The notes: generated by a model not told the origin, from the letters alone. A DNA stretch of 17,137 nt from SG8-41 sp044867805 (GCA_044867805.1 JBIOVQ010000016.1:1-17137); one strand, 5' to 3'. Positions 1-6,667 are shown, counted from the first letter of the stretch. A program made the numbers and translations.

Positions 1-510
1 GCGGATGCGCTCGATCACTGAAGTCGTCGAGCGGCCGGGCACGAGCGGGATGGAATGCACCACGCCACCCCAGCCCTTTACTTCTTTCGAGCCGACAATG
101 GCGTCCGGCTTCCAGTCGCCGCCCTTCACCAGCACTTCGGGCTTGACGGCCTGGATGAGCTTGAGCGGCGTGTCTTCCTCGAACCAGGTGACGAGCGTCA
201 CCGGCTCCAGGGCCGCGAGCACCGCCAGCCGGTCTTCCAGCGCGTTCACGGGACGGCCGTCGCCCTTCCCGAGCCTGCGCGCGGAAGCGTCGGAATTGGC
301 GGCCACCAGCAGGCTCGCGCCCAGCGCGCGCGCCTGCGCGAGATAGGTCACGTGGCCGCGATGCAGGATGTCGAAGACGCCGTTGGTGAATACCAGCGGC
401 CGCTTCAGACCGGCAACGCGGGTAGCAAGATCCGCGGGCTTGCAGATCTTGCGTTCGAAGGCGTTGCCGGAAAAACCGTGATCCGTGATCTGTGATCCGT
501 GATCGGACAA
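1..510 (-). CDS. rfaE2: D-glycero-beta-D-manno-heptose 1-phosphate adenylyltransferase, C-terminus cut by window edge
   Basis: Stand-alone adenylyltransferase that converts heptose 1-phosphate to ADP-heptose in LPS core synthesis, in the cytoplasm. The translation shows the nucleotidyltransferase signature TNGVFDILHRGHV, followed by LLVAANSD, a VKGGDW segment and a late GRSTTSVIERIR motif typical of the RfaE C-terminal family. The frame is still open at base 1, but the last motif suggests only a few residues are missing. There is no in-frame ATG. After the upstream in-frame TAA the only usual start is TTG at 508-510, giving an odd N-terminus (LSDHGSQITDHG) encoded by a 7-nt tandem repeat. Family homology begins near FERKICKPADL, so the true start is uncertain. 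It lies 71 bp downstream of dolP and probably shares the leftward transcript. The nearby SIS isomerase gene supports a heptose role. Confidence 0.9.
   Translation of the reverse strand, partial: MSDHGSQITDHGFSGNAFERKICKPADLATRVAGLKRPLVFTNGVFDILHRGHVTYLAQARALGASLLVAANSDASARRLGKGDGRPVNALEDRLAVLAALEPVTLVTWFEEDTPLKLIQAVKPEVLVKGGDWKPDAIVGSKEVKGWGGVVHSIPLVPGRSTTSVIERIR
478..505. repeat. 7-nt tandem array, GTGATCN x4
   Basis: The hexamer GTGATC recurs at 478, 485, 492 and 499, exactly every 7 nt, with a variable seventh base. It covers the 5' end of the rfaE2 reading frame, so any start upstream of it translates the repeat. Confidence 0.9.
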
Positions 511-519
511 GATAGTTAG

Positions 520-580
520 CAGTCGGCGGCCGTCAGCTGGCAGTTACTGCACACTGCCCACTGCAAACTGCAAACTGCTC
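520..580. repeat. 7-nt tandem arrays in the dolP-rfaE2 spacer (ACTGCNN x5 plus a degenerate block)
   Basis: ACTGC recurs at 546, 553, 560, 567 and 574, an exact 7-nt period. Just before it, 520-547 can be read as four diverged heptamers (CAGTCGG, CGGCCGT, CAGCTGG, CAGTTAC). Together with the array at 478-505 this makes the dolP-rfaE2 junction almost wholly repeat-derived. I see no promoter or clear ribosome binding site in it. Confidence 0.8.
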
Positions 581-581
581 C

Positions 582-1148
582 TCAGTCGAGGTACTCGAAG
601 ACGCGGACGACCTTCTGCACGCCGCCCGTGGTGCGGGCGATCTCGGACGCGTCATTGGCTTCCTGCTTCTTCACCAGCCCCATGAGGTAGACCACGCTGT
701 TCTCGGTCACGACCTTCACGTCGAGGGGGTTGAACCTCTGAGCATCGAGGAAGCGCGTCTTGACCTTGGTGGTGATGACGGCGTCGTTGCTGCGCACGGC
801 GTAGGAGCTCGCGCCGGCGACGATGGTCTCGTTGTGCACGCCGCGCACGTTCTCCACCGCGCGCGCGATGCGCTCGACCTCGGCGCGGGCCTCGGCGCTG
901 GGCACCTCTCCCGTCAGCAGCGCAATGCGGTTGAAGCTGGTGACGTTGATGTGCACGCCGTCCTTGAAGCGCTCGCCGATGCGGCCCGCGGTCTTGAGCT
1001 CGATGCCTTCGTCTTCGGTCATGGTGCCGAGGGTGCGGCGGTCGCTCGCAACCATGATCCCGCTGGCGGCCGCGCCGGCCACCACGGCCGCCGTGCAGCC
1101 CTGCACCAGCGGCAGCGCGGCAATGAGGAGCACTATCGCAGTACGCAT
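582..1148 (-). CDS. dolP: BON-domain outer-membrane lipoprotein, DolP (YraP) type
   Basis: 188-residue protein of the DolP/YraP type, a lipoprotein that in E. coli supports outer-membrane integrity. The N-terminus is a short hydrophobic signal followed by lipobox VQGC with the acylated cysteine at residue 18. Two BON domains follow, roughly residues 50-115 and 118-188; each has the family's valine-rich strands (VHINVTSFNRIALLTGEV, then VKVVTENSVVYLMGLV). The length matches E. coli DolP. Its ATG overlaps the TAA of the upstream SIS gene by one base (TAATG), and a GGGAG lies 7 nt before the ATG, so the two are translationally linked. The order lpoA-yraN-SIS-dolP is the same as in E. coli, which supports the assignment. 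Confidence 0.9.
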   Translation of the reverse strand: MRTAIVLLIAALPLVQGCTAAVVAGAAASGIMVASDRRTLGTMTEDEGIELKTAGRIGERFKDGVHINVTSFNRIALLTGEVPSAEARAEVERIARAVENVRGVHNETIVAGASSYAVRSNDAVITTKVKTRFLDAQRFNPLDVKVVTENSVVYLMGLVKKQEANDASEIARTTGGVQKVVRVFEYLD

Positions 1149-1738
1149 TATTCAACTCCCATGAGTAGACAATCGATGGCATCGCACAGGCAGTGCAACG
1201 TGAGCAGGTGGACCTCCTGGATGCGCGCCGTGCTTTGCGCGGGCACGCAGATATGGATATCGCCGGGCCGCAGGGCTTCCGCCATCTTGCCGCCGCTGCG
1301 GCCGGTGAGCGCGATGACGCCGACCTGGCCCTCGTGGGCCGCGTGCATGGCGGCGATCACGTTGCGCGAATTGCCGCTGGTGGAAATGGCGAGCAGCAAA
1401 TCGCCGGCGCGGCCCAGCGCGCGCACCTGCTTGGAGAAAACCTGGTCGTAGTCGTAGTCGTTGGCGATCGACGTGAGCGTCGAGGTGTCGGTGGTGAGCG
1501 CGATCCCCGCCAGCGCCGGCCGCTCCATCTCGAAGCGGTTGACGAGCTCGGCCGCGAAGTGCTGCGAGTCGGCGGCGGAACCGCCGTTGCCGCAGCTCAT
1601 GATCTTCCCGTCGCTCTTGAGGCATTGCACCATGCGCTCGGCGGCGGCCGCGATCGGGCCGGCCAGCGCGTCCATGGACTGCAATTTGAGATGAGCGGAC
1701 TCGGAAAAGTTCTCGCTGATGCGCGTGATGAGGTCCAC
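1148..1738 (-). CDS. gmhA: SIS-domain phosphoheptose isomerase, GmhA/DiaA family
   Basis: 196-residue SIS protein. Motifs are SCGNGGSAADSQHFAAEL (residues 48-65) and LLLAISTSGNSRNV (114-127), the phosphosugar-binding loops. Overall it resembles E. coli DiaA (same length, NRFEMERPAL, SKQVRALGRAGD, LCDAID) and sits in the diaA position of the locus. It nevertheless keeps the two catalytic residues of GmhA: Glu64 (GmhA Glu65) and His182 (GmhA His180, in IQEVHLLTLH), which E. coli DiaA lacks. This favours real sedoheptulose 7-phosphate isomerase activity, consistent with rfaE2 two genes downstream. A DiaA-like role with DnaA cannot be excluded. The start is a GTG at 1736-1738 with no strong Shine-Dalgarno; yraN ends 48 bp upstream. 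Confidence 0.88.
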   Translation of the reverse strand: MDLITRISENFSESAHLKLQSMDALAGPIAAAAERMVQCLKSDGKIMSCGNGGSAADSQHFAAELVNRFEMERPALAGIALTTDTSTLTSIANDYDYDQVFSKQVRALGRAGDLLLAISTSGNSRNVIAAMHAAHEGQVGVIALTGRSGGKMAEALRPGDIHICVPAQSTARIQEVHLLTLHCLCDAIDCLLMGVE

Positions 1739-1767
1739 GTTACGGCGCCGCCCCCGATAATGACAAC

Positions 1768-1797
1768 ATTCTACCGACCCCCCCGGTCATTCACCAA
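1768..1797 (-). promoter_or_regulatory. possible weak promoter ahead of gmhA-dolP
   Basis: On the minus strand TAGAAT (complement of 1768-1773) is preceded at 18 bp by TTGGTG. It is about 30 nt before the GTG start of gmhA. The -35 match is poor and the genes may simply be read from the lpoA promoter. Confidence 0.25.
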
Positions 1798-2128
1798 ACG
1801 CATTCGCCAGCCATTCGATGTTCCCCGCGCGGCCGCGGACGAGCACGACGTCGAACCGGCATTCGCGCTGGACCCGGTGCGTGGCGAGGTAGTGTCGGGC
1901 GGCGGCGACAAGCCGGCGGCGCTTGGCGCCGGTGATGCTGCCGGCGGCGCCGCCGAAATCCTCGGAGCTGCGGGCGCGCACCTCGACGAAAACCAGCACC
2001 GGGCCGCTGCGCGCGACGAGGTCTATCTCCCCGAAACGGCAGCGGTAGTTACGCTCCAGGATGCTCAACCCCTCGCGCTCGAGGAAGGCGGCGGCCAGCC
2101 CCTCGGCCGGGGCGCCGCGGCGGTTCAT
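1787..2128 (-). CDS. yraN: YraN family (UPF0102) endonuclease-like protein
   Basis: 113-residue protein of the YraN/UPF0102 family, whose fold resembles PD-(D/E)xK nucleases; the cellular role is not established. The family motif is visible as NYRCRFGEIDLVAR (residues 27-40) and LVFVEVRAR (45-53), giving the nuclease-like residues Asp36, Glu49 and Arg51 (often Lys in relatives). The end of the protein (FDVVLV...WLANAF) is also family-typical. The ATG at 2126-2128 overlaps the stop of lpoA in an ATGA, so I chose this start although the same frame stays open much further upstream inside lpoA. Length matches the family. Confidence 0.9.
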   Translation of the reverse strand: MNRRGAPAEGLAAAFLEREGLSILERNYRCRFGEIDLVARSGPVLVFVEVRARSSEDFGGAAGSITGAKRRRLVAAARHYLATHRVQRECRFDVVLVRGRAGNIEWLANAFGE

Positions 2129-3396
2129 GGGCGCTCGCGGACGATGAGCTGGCCGTCCCTGAACTGCGCGGAGGTGAGGCCGCGCACGAAATGGCGGTCG
2201 GCGCCCAGCGTGAGCCGGCCGGTCACGCCTTCGAGATTGATGCTGCCCCGGCCGGTGACCAGGACTTCCGCGATGCGGAAAGCATCGATGCCGAGCGCAT
2301 GGAAGCGGTCGAGGTCCACGGCATCGCGGTAGTCGGGGCGCGGGTAGGTCATCACGAGCGGGTTCTCCGGCTGCAGCACCCAGGGCATGTCGAGGAAGCG
2401 CACCCCGGCGAGGTCGTAGCTCGCGAGCAGGCCGGCTGCGCCGGGATGCACCTGGGAGGTCGCGTAGAGGGGCAGCGTGCTGAGATAGCCGCGCAACAGG
2501 CGCGCTCGCGTCACGTCCAGCGCGAGAAATGCCATGTCGGCGATTTCCGCCTCGATCGCGGCGTCCGCCGCGAGCTTGATGCGCTGCAGGGCCTCGGGAT
2601 CGGTGGTATACGGGTAGGCCGCGAGATGCTTGCCGCCGAGGCGGATGAATTCCTCGACGAAGGCCTGGTGGATGCGGCGGAGCAGCGGCGTGTCCCCCAT
2701 GACCGTCAGGGCATTGCGGCGGCCGTCCTGCCACGCGAGCTGCGCGACCTGCCGCGCCTCGGCCTCGATCTGCAGGCTCAGCGTGTAGAGATCGGGCATG
2801 GGGTCAATTCGCCCTTCGGGGACATTGAGCGCGAGCGTCGGCACCATCACGATGGCGCTCTCCGCAATAGCGGTGACGCCGTTGCGGGTGAGCGGCCCGA
2901 CGATCACGCGGGCGCCGGCGGAGACCGCCCGCAGGTAGCTTTCGGTGACCTGCCTCGGATCGTCCCCGGTCGCGTAAACGCGCACCGGCAGCGGCGTGCT
3001 GCCCTTGATCTGGGCAGCCGCGAAGAAACCGTTTTTCACGGCCTCGGCGTGCTTGGCGAAGGCCAGCGAATCGAGCGGCAGCAGCAGGGCGATATGGGAC
3101 GTGACGACGCCCGCCGGAGGCGGAGGCAATTCAACGTAAGGTGCCTGCCGCGGCGGGGTCGCGGACGGCGCGGGCTGGGACGGGACCGCCGTCGAGCCGG
3201 GCGCGGACGGGAACGCGGTCGAGGGCTCGGGCGCGAAGCCGGACGGCGCGGGCAATGCCACCGGCGCATCGAGCGCGGGCGGTGGCGGGGCGGGCGCGGT
3301 GCCCTCCAATTCGGTGGCCAACGCCAGGGTGCCCCCGTATAGTACGGCGGCACCCAGGGGCACCCAGAGCAAGCGATGGATCACGGCGCAGCGCAT
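2125..3396 (-). CDS. lpoA: LpoA/LppC-like penicillin-binding protein activator, lacking the TPR domain
   Basis: 423-residue exported protein. Residues about 5-30 form a hydrophobic signal or anchor, residues about 32-96 are a Pro/Ala/Ser-rich linker, and from about residue 98 (VTSHIALLLPLDS) runs a periplasmic-binding-protein-like domain with GPLTRNGV, LALNVPEG and FHALGIDAFRIAEVL, as in the C-terminal domain of LpoA (LppC family). E. coli LpoA is about 680 residues, with an N-terminal TPR domain that is absent here. No lipobox cysteine is visible, so it may not be a lipoprotein. LpoA activates PBP1A in E. coli; that role here is inferred from synteny (rsmI divergent, yraN downstream). The ATG at 3394-3396 is only one option; GTG or TTG codons lie just inside. 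Confidence 0.82.
   Translation of the reverse strand: MRCAVIHRLLWVPLGAAVLYGGTLALATELEGTAPAPPPPALDAPVALPAPSGFAPEPSTAFPSAPGSTAVPSQPAPSATPPRQAPYVELPPPPAGVVTSHIALLLPLDSLAFAKHAEAVKNGFFAAAQIKGSTPLPVRVYATGDDPRQVTESYLRAVSAGARVIVGPLTRNGVTAIAESAIVMVPTLALNVPEGRIDPMPDLYTLSLQIEAEARQVAQLAWQDGRRNALTVMGDTPLLRRIHQAFVEEFIRLGGKHLAAYPYTTDPEALQRIKLAADAAIEAEIADMAFLALDVTRARLLRGYLSTLPLYATSQVHPGAAGLLASYDLAGVRFLDMPWVLQPENPLVMTYPRPDYRDAVDLDRFHALGIDAFRIAEVLVTGRGSINLEGVTGRLTLGADRHFVRGLTSAQFRDGQLIVRERP
3315..3343 (+). promoter_or_regulatory. putative rsmI promoter inside lpoA
   Basis: TGGCCA (3315-3320), a 17-bp spacer, then TATAGT (3338-3343). The predicted RNA start is about 25 nt before the rsmI ATG. It lies within the lpoA signal-peptide codons. 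Confidence 0.4.
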
Positions 3397-4260
3397 GGAA
3401 AAAGCAGTGAGAAGCGGAGAGCGACATTATATGTAGTGGCCACGCCGATTGGTAATCTCGGCGACGTCAGCCAGCGGGCGCTGGAGACGCTGCGTAGCGT
3501 GGATGTCGTGGCGGCGGAGGACACGCGGGTCACGGGCCGGCTGCTCGCGCGCTATGGCATCACCCGTCGGCTGATCCCCGTGCACGAGTACAACGAGAGA
3601 CATGCGCTGAGACAGGTGCTCGACCTGCTGAGTTCCGGCCGCTCGGTGGCGCTGACCTGCGATGCCGGCACCCCCACGCTCTCCGACCCGGGGGCGCTGC
3701 TCGTGGCGGCGGCGCGCGACGCGGGCTACGCGGTCACCCCGGTGCCCGGGCCGAACGCCGCGGTGGCTGCGTTGTCGGCAGCCGGGCTCGCCGCTCCGCA
3801 CCACCTGTTCTACGGCTTTCTCCCCCCGCGCGCGGCCGCCCGGCGGCGCGCGCTCGCCGCGCTGGCGCCGCTGCCGTACACCCTCGTGTTCTACGAAGCG
3901 CCCCACCGCGTGGAGGAGTGTGTCGCCGATCTGCGCGCAGTGCTCGGCGGGAATCGCCGCATCGTGCTCGCGCGCGAGCTCACCAAGCTGTTTGAATCGC
4001 TCCACGCATGCACGCTGGCGCAGGCAGAGGATTGGCTGGCGGCGGATCCCGCCCGGCGCAGGGGGGAGTTCGTGCTGATCGTGGAGGGGGCGGAGGAGAC
4101 GAGGAAGGACCCTGCGGGCGATACCGCGCGCCGCGTGCTGGCCGCGCTGATCGACGAGCTTCCGCTCAAGAAGGCCGTTTCTGTCGCGTCCCGCATCGGC
4201 GCCGGCGGGAAAAAGGAGCTTTACAAGCTGGCCCTACAGCTCAAGAAACGTGAATCGTGA
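3376..4260 (+). CDS. rsmI: 16S rRNA (cytidine-1402-2'-O)-methyltransferase RsmI
   Basis: 294-residue SAM-dependent methyltransferase that 2'-O-methylates C1402 in the ribosomal decoding centre. Family motifs are VATPIGNLGD (residues 21-30), AAEDTRVTG, CDAGTPTLSDPG, VPGPNAAVAALSAAG, FYGFLPP, FYEAPHR and LARELTK, with the C-terminal ELPLKKAVSVAS and KKELYKLAL typical of RsmI. Length is close to E. coli RsmI (286). The ATG at 3376 overlaps the divergent lpoA start by 21 bp. A later start would remove the first beta strand (LYVV), so the upstream ATG is preferred. The stop codon TGA (4258-4260) lies inside a 7-nt repeat array, which also encodes the last residues (RES). Confidence 0.95.
   Translation: MDHGAAHGKSSEKRRATLYVVATPIGNLGDVSQRALETLRSVDVVAAEDTRVTGRLLARYGITRRLIPVHEYNERHALRQVLDLLSSGRSVALTCDAGTPTLSDPGALLVAAARDAGYAVTPVPGPNAAVAALSAAGLAAPHHLFYGFLPPRAAARRRALAALAPLPYTLVFYEAPHRVEECVADLRAVLGGNRRIVLARELTKLFESLHACTLAQAEDWLAADPARRRGEFVLIVEGAEETRKDPAGDTARRVLAALIDELPLKKAVSVASRIGAGGKKELYKLALQLKKRES
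3426..3455 (-). promoter_or_regulatory. putative lpoA operon promoter inside rsmI
   Basis: On the minus strand a perfect TATAAT (complement of 3426-3431) follows TTACCA (complement of 3450-3455) at 18 bp. It lies about 30 nt before the lpoA ATG and within the first codons of rsmI. No strong Shine-Dalgarno follows. Confidence 0.5.
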
Positions 4261-4277
4261 ATGGTGAATCGCGAATC
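4250..4277. repeat. 7-nt tandem array, GTGAATC x4, left arm of an inverted pair
   Basis: GTGAATC (4250), GTGAATG (4257), GTGAATC (4264) and GCGAATC (4271). It supplies the stop codon of rsmI. It is inverted relative to the array at 4294-4321, so the RNA could fold into an imperfect hairpin with a loop of about 16 nt. Confidence 0.9.
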
Positions 4278-4293
4278 GCAGAACGCGGCACCC

Positions 4294-4321
4294 CGATTCC
4301 CGATTTACGATTTACCATTGA
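4294..4321. repeat. 7-nt tandem array, CGATTTA x4, right arm of an inverted pair
   Basis: CGATTCC (4294), CGATTTA (4301), CGATTTA (4308), CCATTGA (4315). Read on the other strand these are TAAATCG-like units, matching the GTGAATC units on the left. The pyrC ATG lies 8 nt downstream, leaving no clear ribosome binding site. Confidence 0.85.
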
Positions 4322-4328
4322 CGAAGCA

Positions 4329-5360
4329 ATGAGAACAATAACAATCACCCGCCCCGACGACTGGCATCTGCATTTGCGCGACGGCGCGCAGCTGCGCGCC
4401 GTGTTGCCGGACACGGCGCGGCGCTTTGCCCGCGCCATCGTAATGCCCAATCTCAAGCCCCCGGTCACGACGACCCGGCTCGCGCTCGAGTACCGCGACC
4501 GCATCCTCGCGGCGCTGCCGGCGGGCGCGCGCTTCGAGCCCTTGATGACGCTGTACCTCACGGACCAGACCGCGCCGGCGGAAATCGCGGCGGCGCGCGC
4601 GAGCGGAGCGGTGCACGCGGTCAAGTACTACCCTGCCGGCGCCACCACGCACTCGGATGCCGGCGTGACGGACATCGCCCGATGCCACGGCGTGCTGGAA
4701 GCCATGGAGAAGCACGGCATGCCGCTCCTGGTGCACGGCGAGGTCACGGACCCGCAAGTCGACGTGTTCGACCGGGAGCGCGTGTTCATCGAGAGGGTTC
4801 TGGCGCCGCTGGTCGCGCGCTTCGCGGGCCTGCGCGTGGTGATGGAGCACGCCACCACGCGCGAGGCGGTCGAATTCGTGAGCGCGGCGCCACCCCGCGT
4901 CGCGGCCACGATCACGGCGCACCATCTTCTGCTCAGCCGCGGCGCGCTGTTTGCGGGCGGCATCCGGCCGCACCTCTACTGCCTGCCGGTCCTCAAGCGC
5001 GAGGCGCACCGGCGCGCCCTGGTGAAAGCGGCGACCAGCGGGAACGCCAGGTTCTTCCTGGGCACGGACAGCGCCCCGCATGCGCGCCACACCAAGGAGA
5101 CCACCTGCGGCTGCGCGGGGATCTACACCGCCCACGCGGGGATCGAGCTATATGCGGAGGTTTTCGCGGCGGCCGGGGCGCTCGACAAGCTGGAGGGCTT
5201 TGCGAGCCGCCACGGGGCGCAGTTCTACGGTATGCCGGTCAACGGCGCCAGCATCCAGCTGGCGGAAGCGCCCTGGTCCGTGCCCGAGGAGATCGCGTTC
5301 GGACCCGACCGGCTGGTGCCGCTGCGTGCCGGGGCGACGGTCGCCTGGAAGCTTGCGTAA
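4329..5360 (+). CDS. pyrC: dihydroorotase, PyrC (type II)
   Basis: 343-residue cytoplasmic zinc amidohydrolase that cyclises N-carbamoyl-aspartate to dihydroorotate in pyrimidine synthesis. All metal and catalytic positions are visible: His13 and His15 in DDWHLHLRDG, the lysine that becomes carboxylated, Lys99 (AVKYYPAG), His136 (LLVHGEV), His174 (EHATT) and Asp247 (GTDSAPH). Each is offset by 3 from E. coli PyrC, which is 348 residues long. The frame is open from an ATG at 4257, but that would translate the inverted repeat arrays. The start at 4329 (MRTITITRPDDWH) matches the family. It follows rsmI by 68 bp filled with repeats. Confidence 0.96.
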   Translation: MRTITITRPDDWHLHLRDGAQLRAVLPDTARRFARAIVMPNLKPPVTTTRLALEYRDRILAALPAGARFEPLMTLYLTDQTAPAEIAAARASGAVHAVKYYPAGATTHSDAGVTDIARCHGVLEAMEKHGMPLLVHGEVTDPQVDVFDRERVFIERVLAPLVARFAGLRVVMEHATTREAVEFVSAAPPRVAATITAHHLLLSRGALFAGGIRPHLYCLPVLKREAHRRALVKAATSGNARFFLGTDSAPHARHTKETTCGCAGIYTAHAGIELYAEVFAAAGALDKLEGFASRHGAQFYGMPVNGASIQLAEAPWSVPEEIAFGPDRLVPLRAGATVAWKLA

Positions 5361-5392
5361 TCCGAACGGAGAAGCCAAACGTTATCCATGAA

Positions 5393-5983
5393 ATGAGCGC
5401 GGCTTCGGCGGATAGCGTTCTCCCGTACCCTAAGCACACCGAGCTTGGTCTGCCCAACGGCGACCTGTGGGTCTTCGGCTACGGCTCGCTCATGTGGGAC
5501 CCCGGTTTTCCCTACGTGGAGTGGGCGCCGGGGCTGGTCTACGGCTATCACCGCGCGCTGTGCATCTACTCGAGCCGCTGGCGCGGCACGCCCGCGCAAC
5601 CCGGCCTGGTGCTGGGGCTCGACCGGGGCGGCGCCTGCCGCGGCATCGCGTACCGGATCGCCCAGGCCGACGTGCCGACCTCGCTCGAAGCGCTGTGGAA
5701 GCGGGAAATGCGCCGGGGCGTCTACCATCCGCGCCTGCTGCGCGCGCGGCTTCCCAGGCACGAGGTCCAGGCCCTCCTCTTCATCGCTAACCCGCGGCAT
5801 CCCGGCTACGCGGGAACGCTCCCCGCCGAGCGAACCGCCGAGCTCGTCGCCAACTGCTGCGGGGACCGCGGGCCGAACGTGGAGTACCTGGCGCGCACCC
5901 TGAAGCGCCTCGCGGAGGTCGGCGTGCGCGACCATAACCTGCTGCGCGTCATGGACGCGGTGCGCCAACTGCAAAAAGCGTGA
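5393..5983 (+). CDS. chaC: ChaC-type glutathione-specific gamma-glutamylcyclotransferase
   Basis: 196-residue protein of the ChaC family, which splits glutathione into 5-oxoproline and Cys-Gly in the cytosol. It has the substrate-loop motif WVFGYGSLMWDPGFP (residues 26-40) and LWKREMRRGVYHPR (101-114), in which Glu105 is the expected catalytic glutamate. GYHRALCIYSSRWRGTP and the closing GPNVEYLARTLKRL are also family features. It begins 32 nt after pyrC. The ATG at 5393 follows a GGAGAAG that is rather far upstream, and I see no better start. The TGA stop (5981-5983) falls within a 7-nt repeat array. Function is assigned from the family; there is no pathway link to its neighbours. Confidence 0.9.
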   Translation: MSAASADSVLPYPKHTELGLPNGDLWVFGYGSLMWDPGFPYVEWAPGLVYGYHRALCIYSSRWRGTPAQPGLVLGLDRGGACRGIAYRIAQADVPTSLEALWKREMRRGVYHPRLLRARLPRHEVQALLFIANPRHPGYAGTLPAERTAELVANCCGDRGPNVEYLARTLKRLAEVGVRDHNLLRVMDAVRQLQKA

Positions 5984-6007
5984 ATCGTGATTCGTGAATC
6001 GTGATTC
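5980..6007. repeat. 7-nt tandem array, GTGAATC/GTGATTC x4, left arm
   Basis: GTGAATC (5980), GTGATTC (5987), GTGAATC (5994), GTGATTC (6001). It contains the stop codon of the chaC-like gene and pairs with the inverted array at 6036-6063. Confidence 0.92.
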
Positions 6008-6035
6008 GGGTTTTTTTAGTTGTTTTGCGCGGGTC

Positions 6036-6063
6036 GAATCACAAATCACCAATCACGAATCAC
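6036..6063. repeat. 7-nt tandem array, NAATCAC x4, right arm
   Basis: GAATCAC (6036), AAATCAC (6043), CAATCAC (6050), GAATCAC (6057). It is the inverted counterpart of the array at 5980-6007; the two arms pair over most of 28 nt. Confidence 0.92.
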
Positions 6064-6089
6064 GCTGTTCCGACCCGCGACGCGGGCTG

Positions 6090-6608
6090 TCAGGGAAAGG
6101 CCGGAATAGTGGGCTCGAAGCCCCCGGAAACCGCTGCGGGGTGGCGGCGCCCCACCAGGTCCGAGATCTCCTGCACGCGGCCCATCGGAACATCCACCAT
6201 CATGAGCACCTTGCCCCGCTCGATCTCGGCGTGGAACCGCTTCAGCTTGGAGTTCGGCACCGCGCTCGCCGCCATGCTCGACGCCCAGGCGCCGAACAGC
6301 GCTCCCACCACCGCCGCGATCAACACGGTCACCAGCTGCAGGGAGGCGCCGCCGGGAGGAAATGCCACGACGAGCAGACCGACGACGATACCGGCCAGCC
6401 CGCCGATGCCCAGGCCCAGTTGCGCCCCGTGGACGAAGTCGGTTTTCTGGAGAAAGCTCGCCTCGGGCAGGTCCGGCGGCAGCTGGCCGCGCTTGCCGAG
6501 GAAGTGCATGCGCCCGATCTCGATGCGGGCCAGCAGCATCTCGTTGAGTATCGCCCGCGCCATCTCGATGTCGGGAAGCAGGAAGTAGAGTCTGCGCCGC
6601 ATCATCAT
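6090..6608 (-). CDS. small membrane protein, resembles DUF1269-type proteins
   Basis: 172-residue protein of unknown function. The N-terminal soluble part (MRRRLYFLLPDIEMARAILN, about residues 3-45) is followed by two glycine-rich hydrophobic segments, about residues 64-85 (LGIGGLAGIVVGLLVV) and 92-116 (LVTVLIAAVVGALFGAW). A C-terminal soluble part follows, with IERGKVLMMVDVPMGRVQEI and the ending EPTIPAFP. The layout resembles DUF1269-type proteins, where two soluble halves flank a membrane hairpin. I chose the ATG at 6606-6608 because GGAGGAGA lies at ideal spacing before it. A start 7 codons earlier is possible but would swallow that site. It converges on the chaC-like gene and diverges from rnpB. 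Confidence 0.75.
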   Translation of the reverse strand: MMMRRRLYFLLPDIEMARAILNEMLLARIEIGRMHFLGKRGQLPPDLPEASFLQKTDFVHGAQLGLGIGGLAGIVVGLLVVAFPPGGASLQLVTVLIAAVVGALFGAWASSMAASAVPNSKLKRFHAEIERGKVLMMVDVPMGRVQEISDLVGRRHPAAVSGGFEPTIPAFP

Positions 6609-6667
6609 GGTAATCTCCTCCGCCGGCATACGACACCCGGCTTCAGCGATTAGACGGCGAAGAGCCG

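Larger units (their letters stand above)
5980..6063. terminator. possible bidirectional terminator between convergent genes
   Basis: The inverted heptamer arrays can form a long imperfect stem, with a T-rich loop (T7 at 6011-6017, then TTGTTTT) in the space between two convergent genes. The position suits a terminator for both strands, but the T-run is in the loop and not after the stem, so this is not a canonical intrinsic terminator. Confidence 0.4.

Noticed and set aside
478..580. CRISPR array
   Set aside because: The units are 7 nt, with no spacers of 25-40 nt between identical longer repeats and no cas genes.
1773..1787. C-run flanked by GACC/GGTC as a yraN terminator
   Set aside because: The stem is only 4 bp, no T-run follows on the minus strand, and gmhA is probably in the same transcript.
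1193..2332. 379-codon open frame on the plus strand across gmhA and yraN
   Set aside because: Antisense to three well-supported genes, with biased composition and no motif.
2129..2734. Upstream extension of yraN inside lpoA
   Set aside because: The residues are a shadow of lpoA in another frame; the ATG at 2128 overlaps the lpoA stop and gives the normal family length.
4257..4328. Longer pyrC starting at ATG 4257
   Set aside because: It would translate the repeat arrays; the family N-terminus matches the ATG at 4329.
4682..5392. Long N-terminal extension of the chaC-like gene overlapping pyrC
   Set aside because: It reads pyrC out of frame; ChaC homology begins after 5393.
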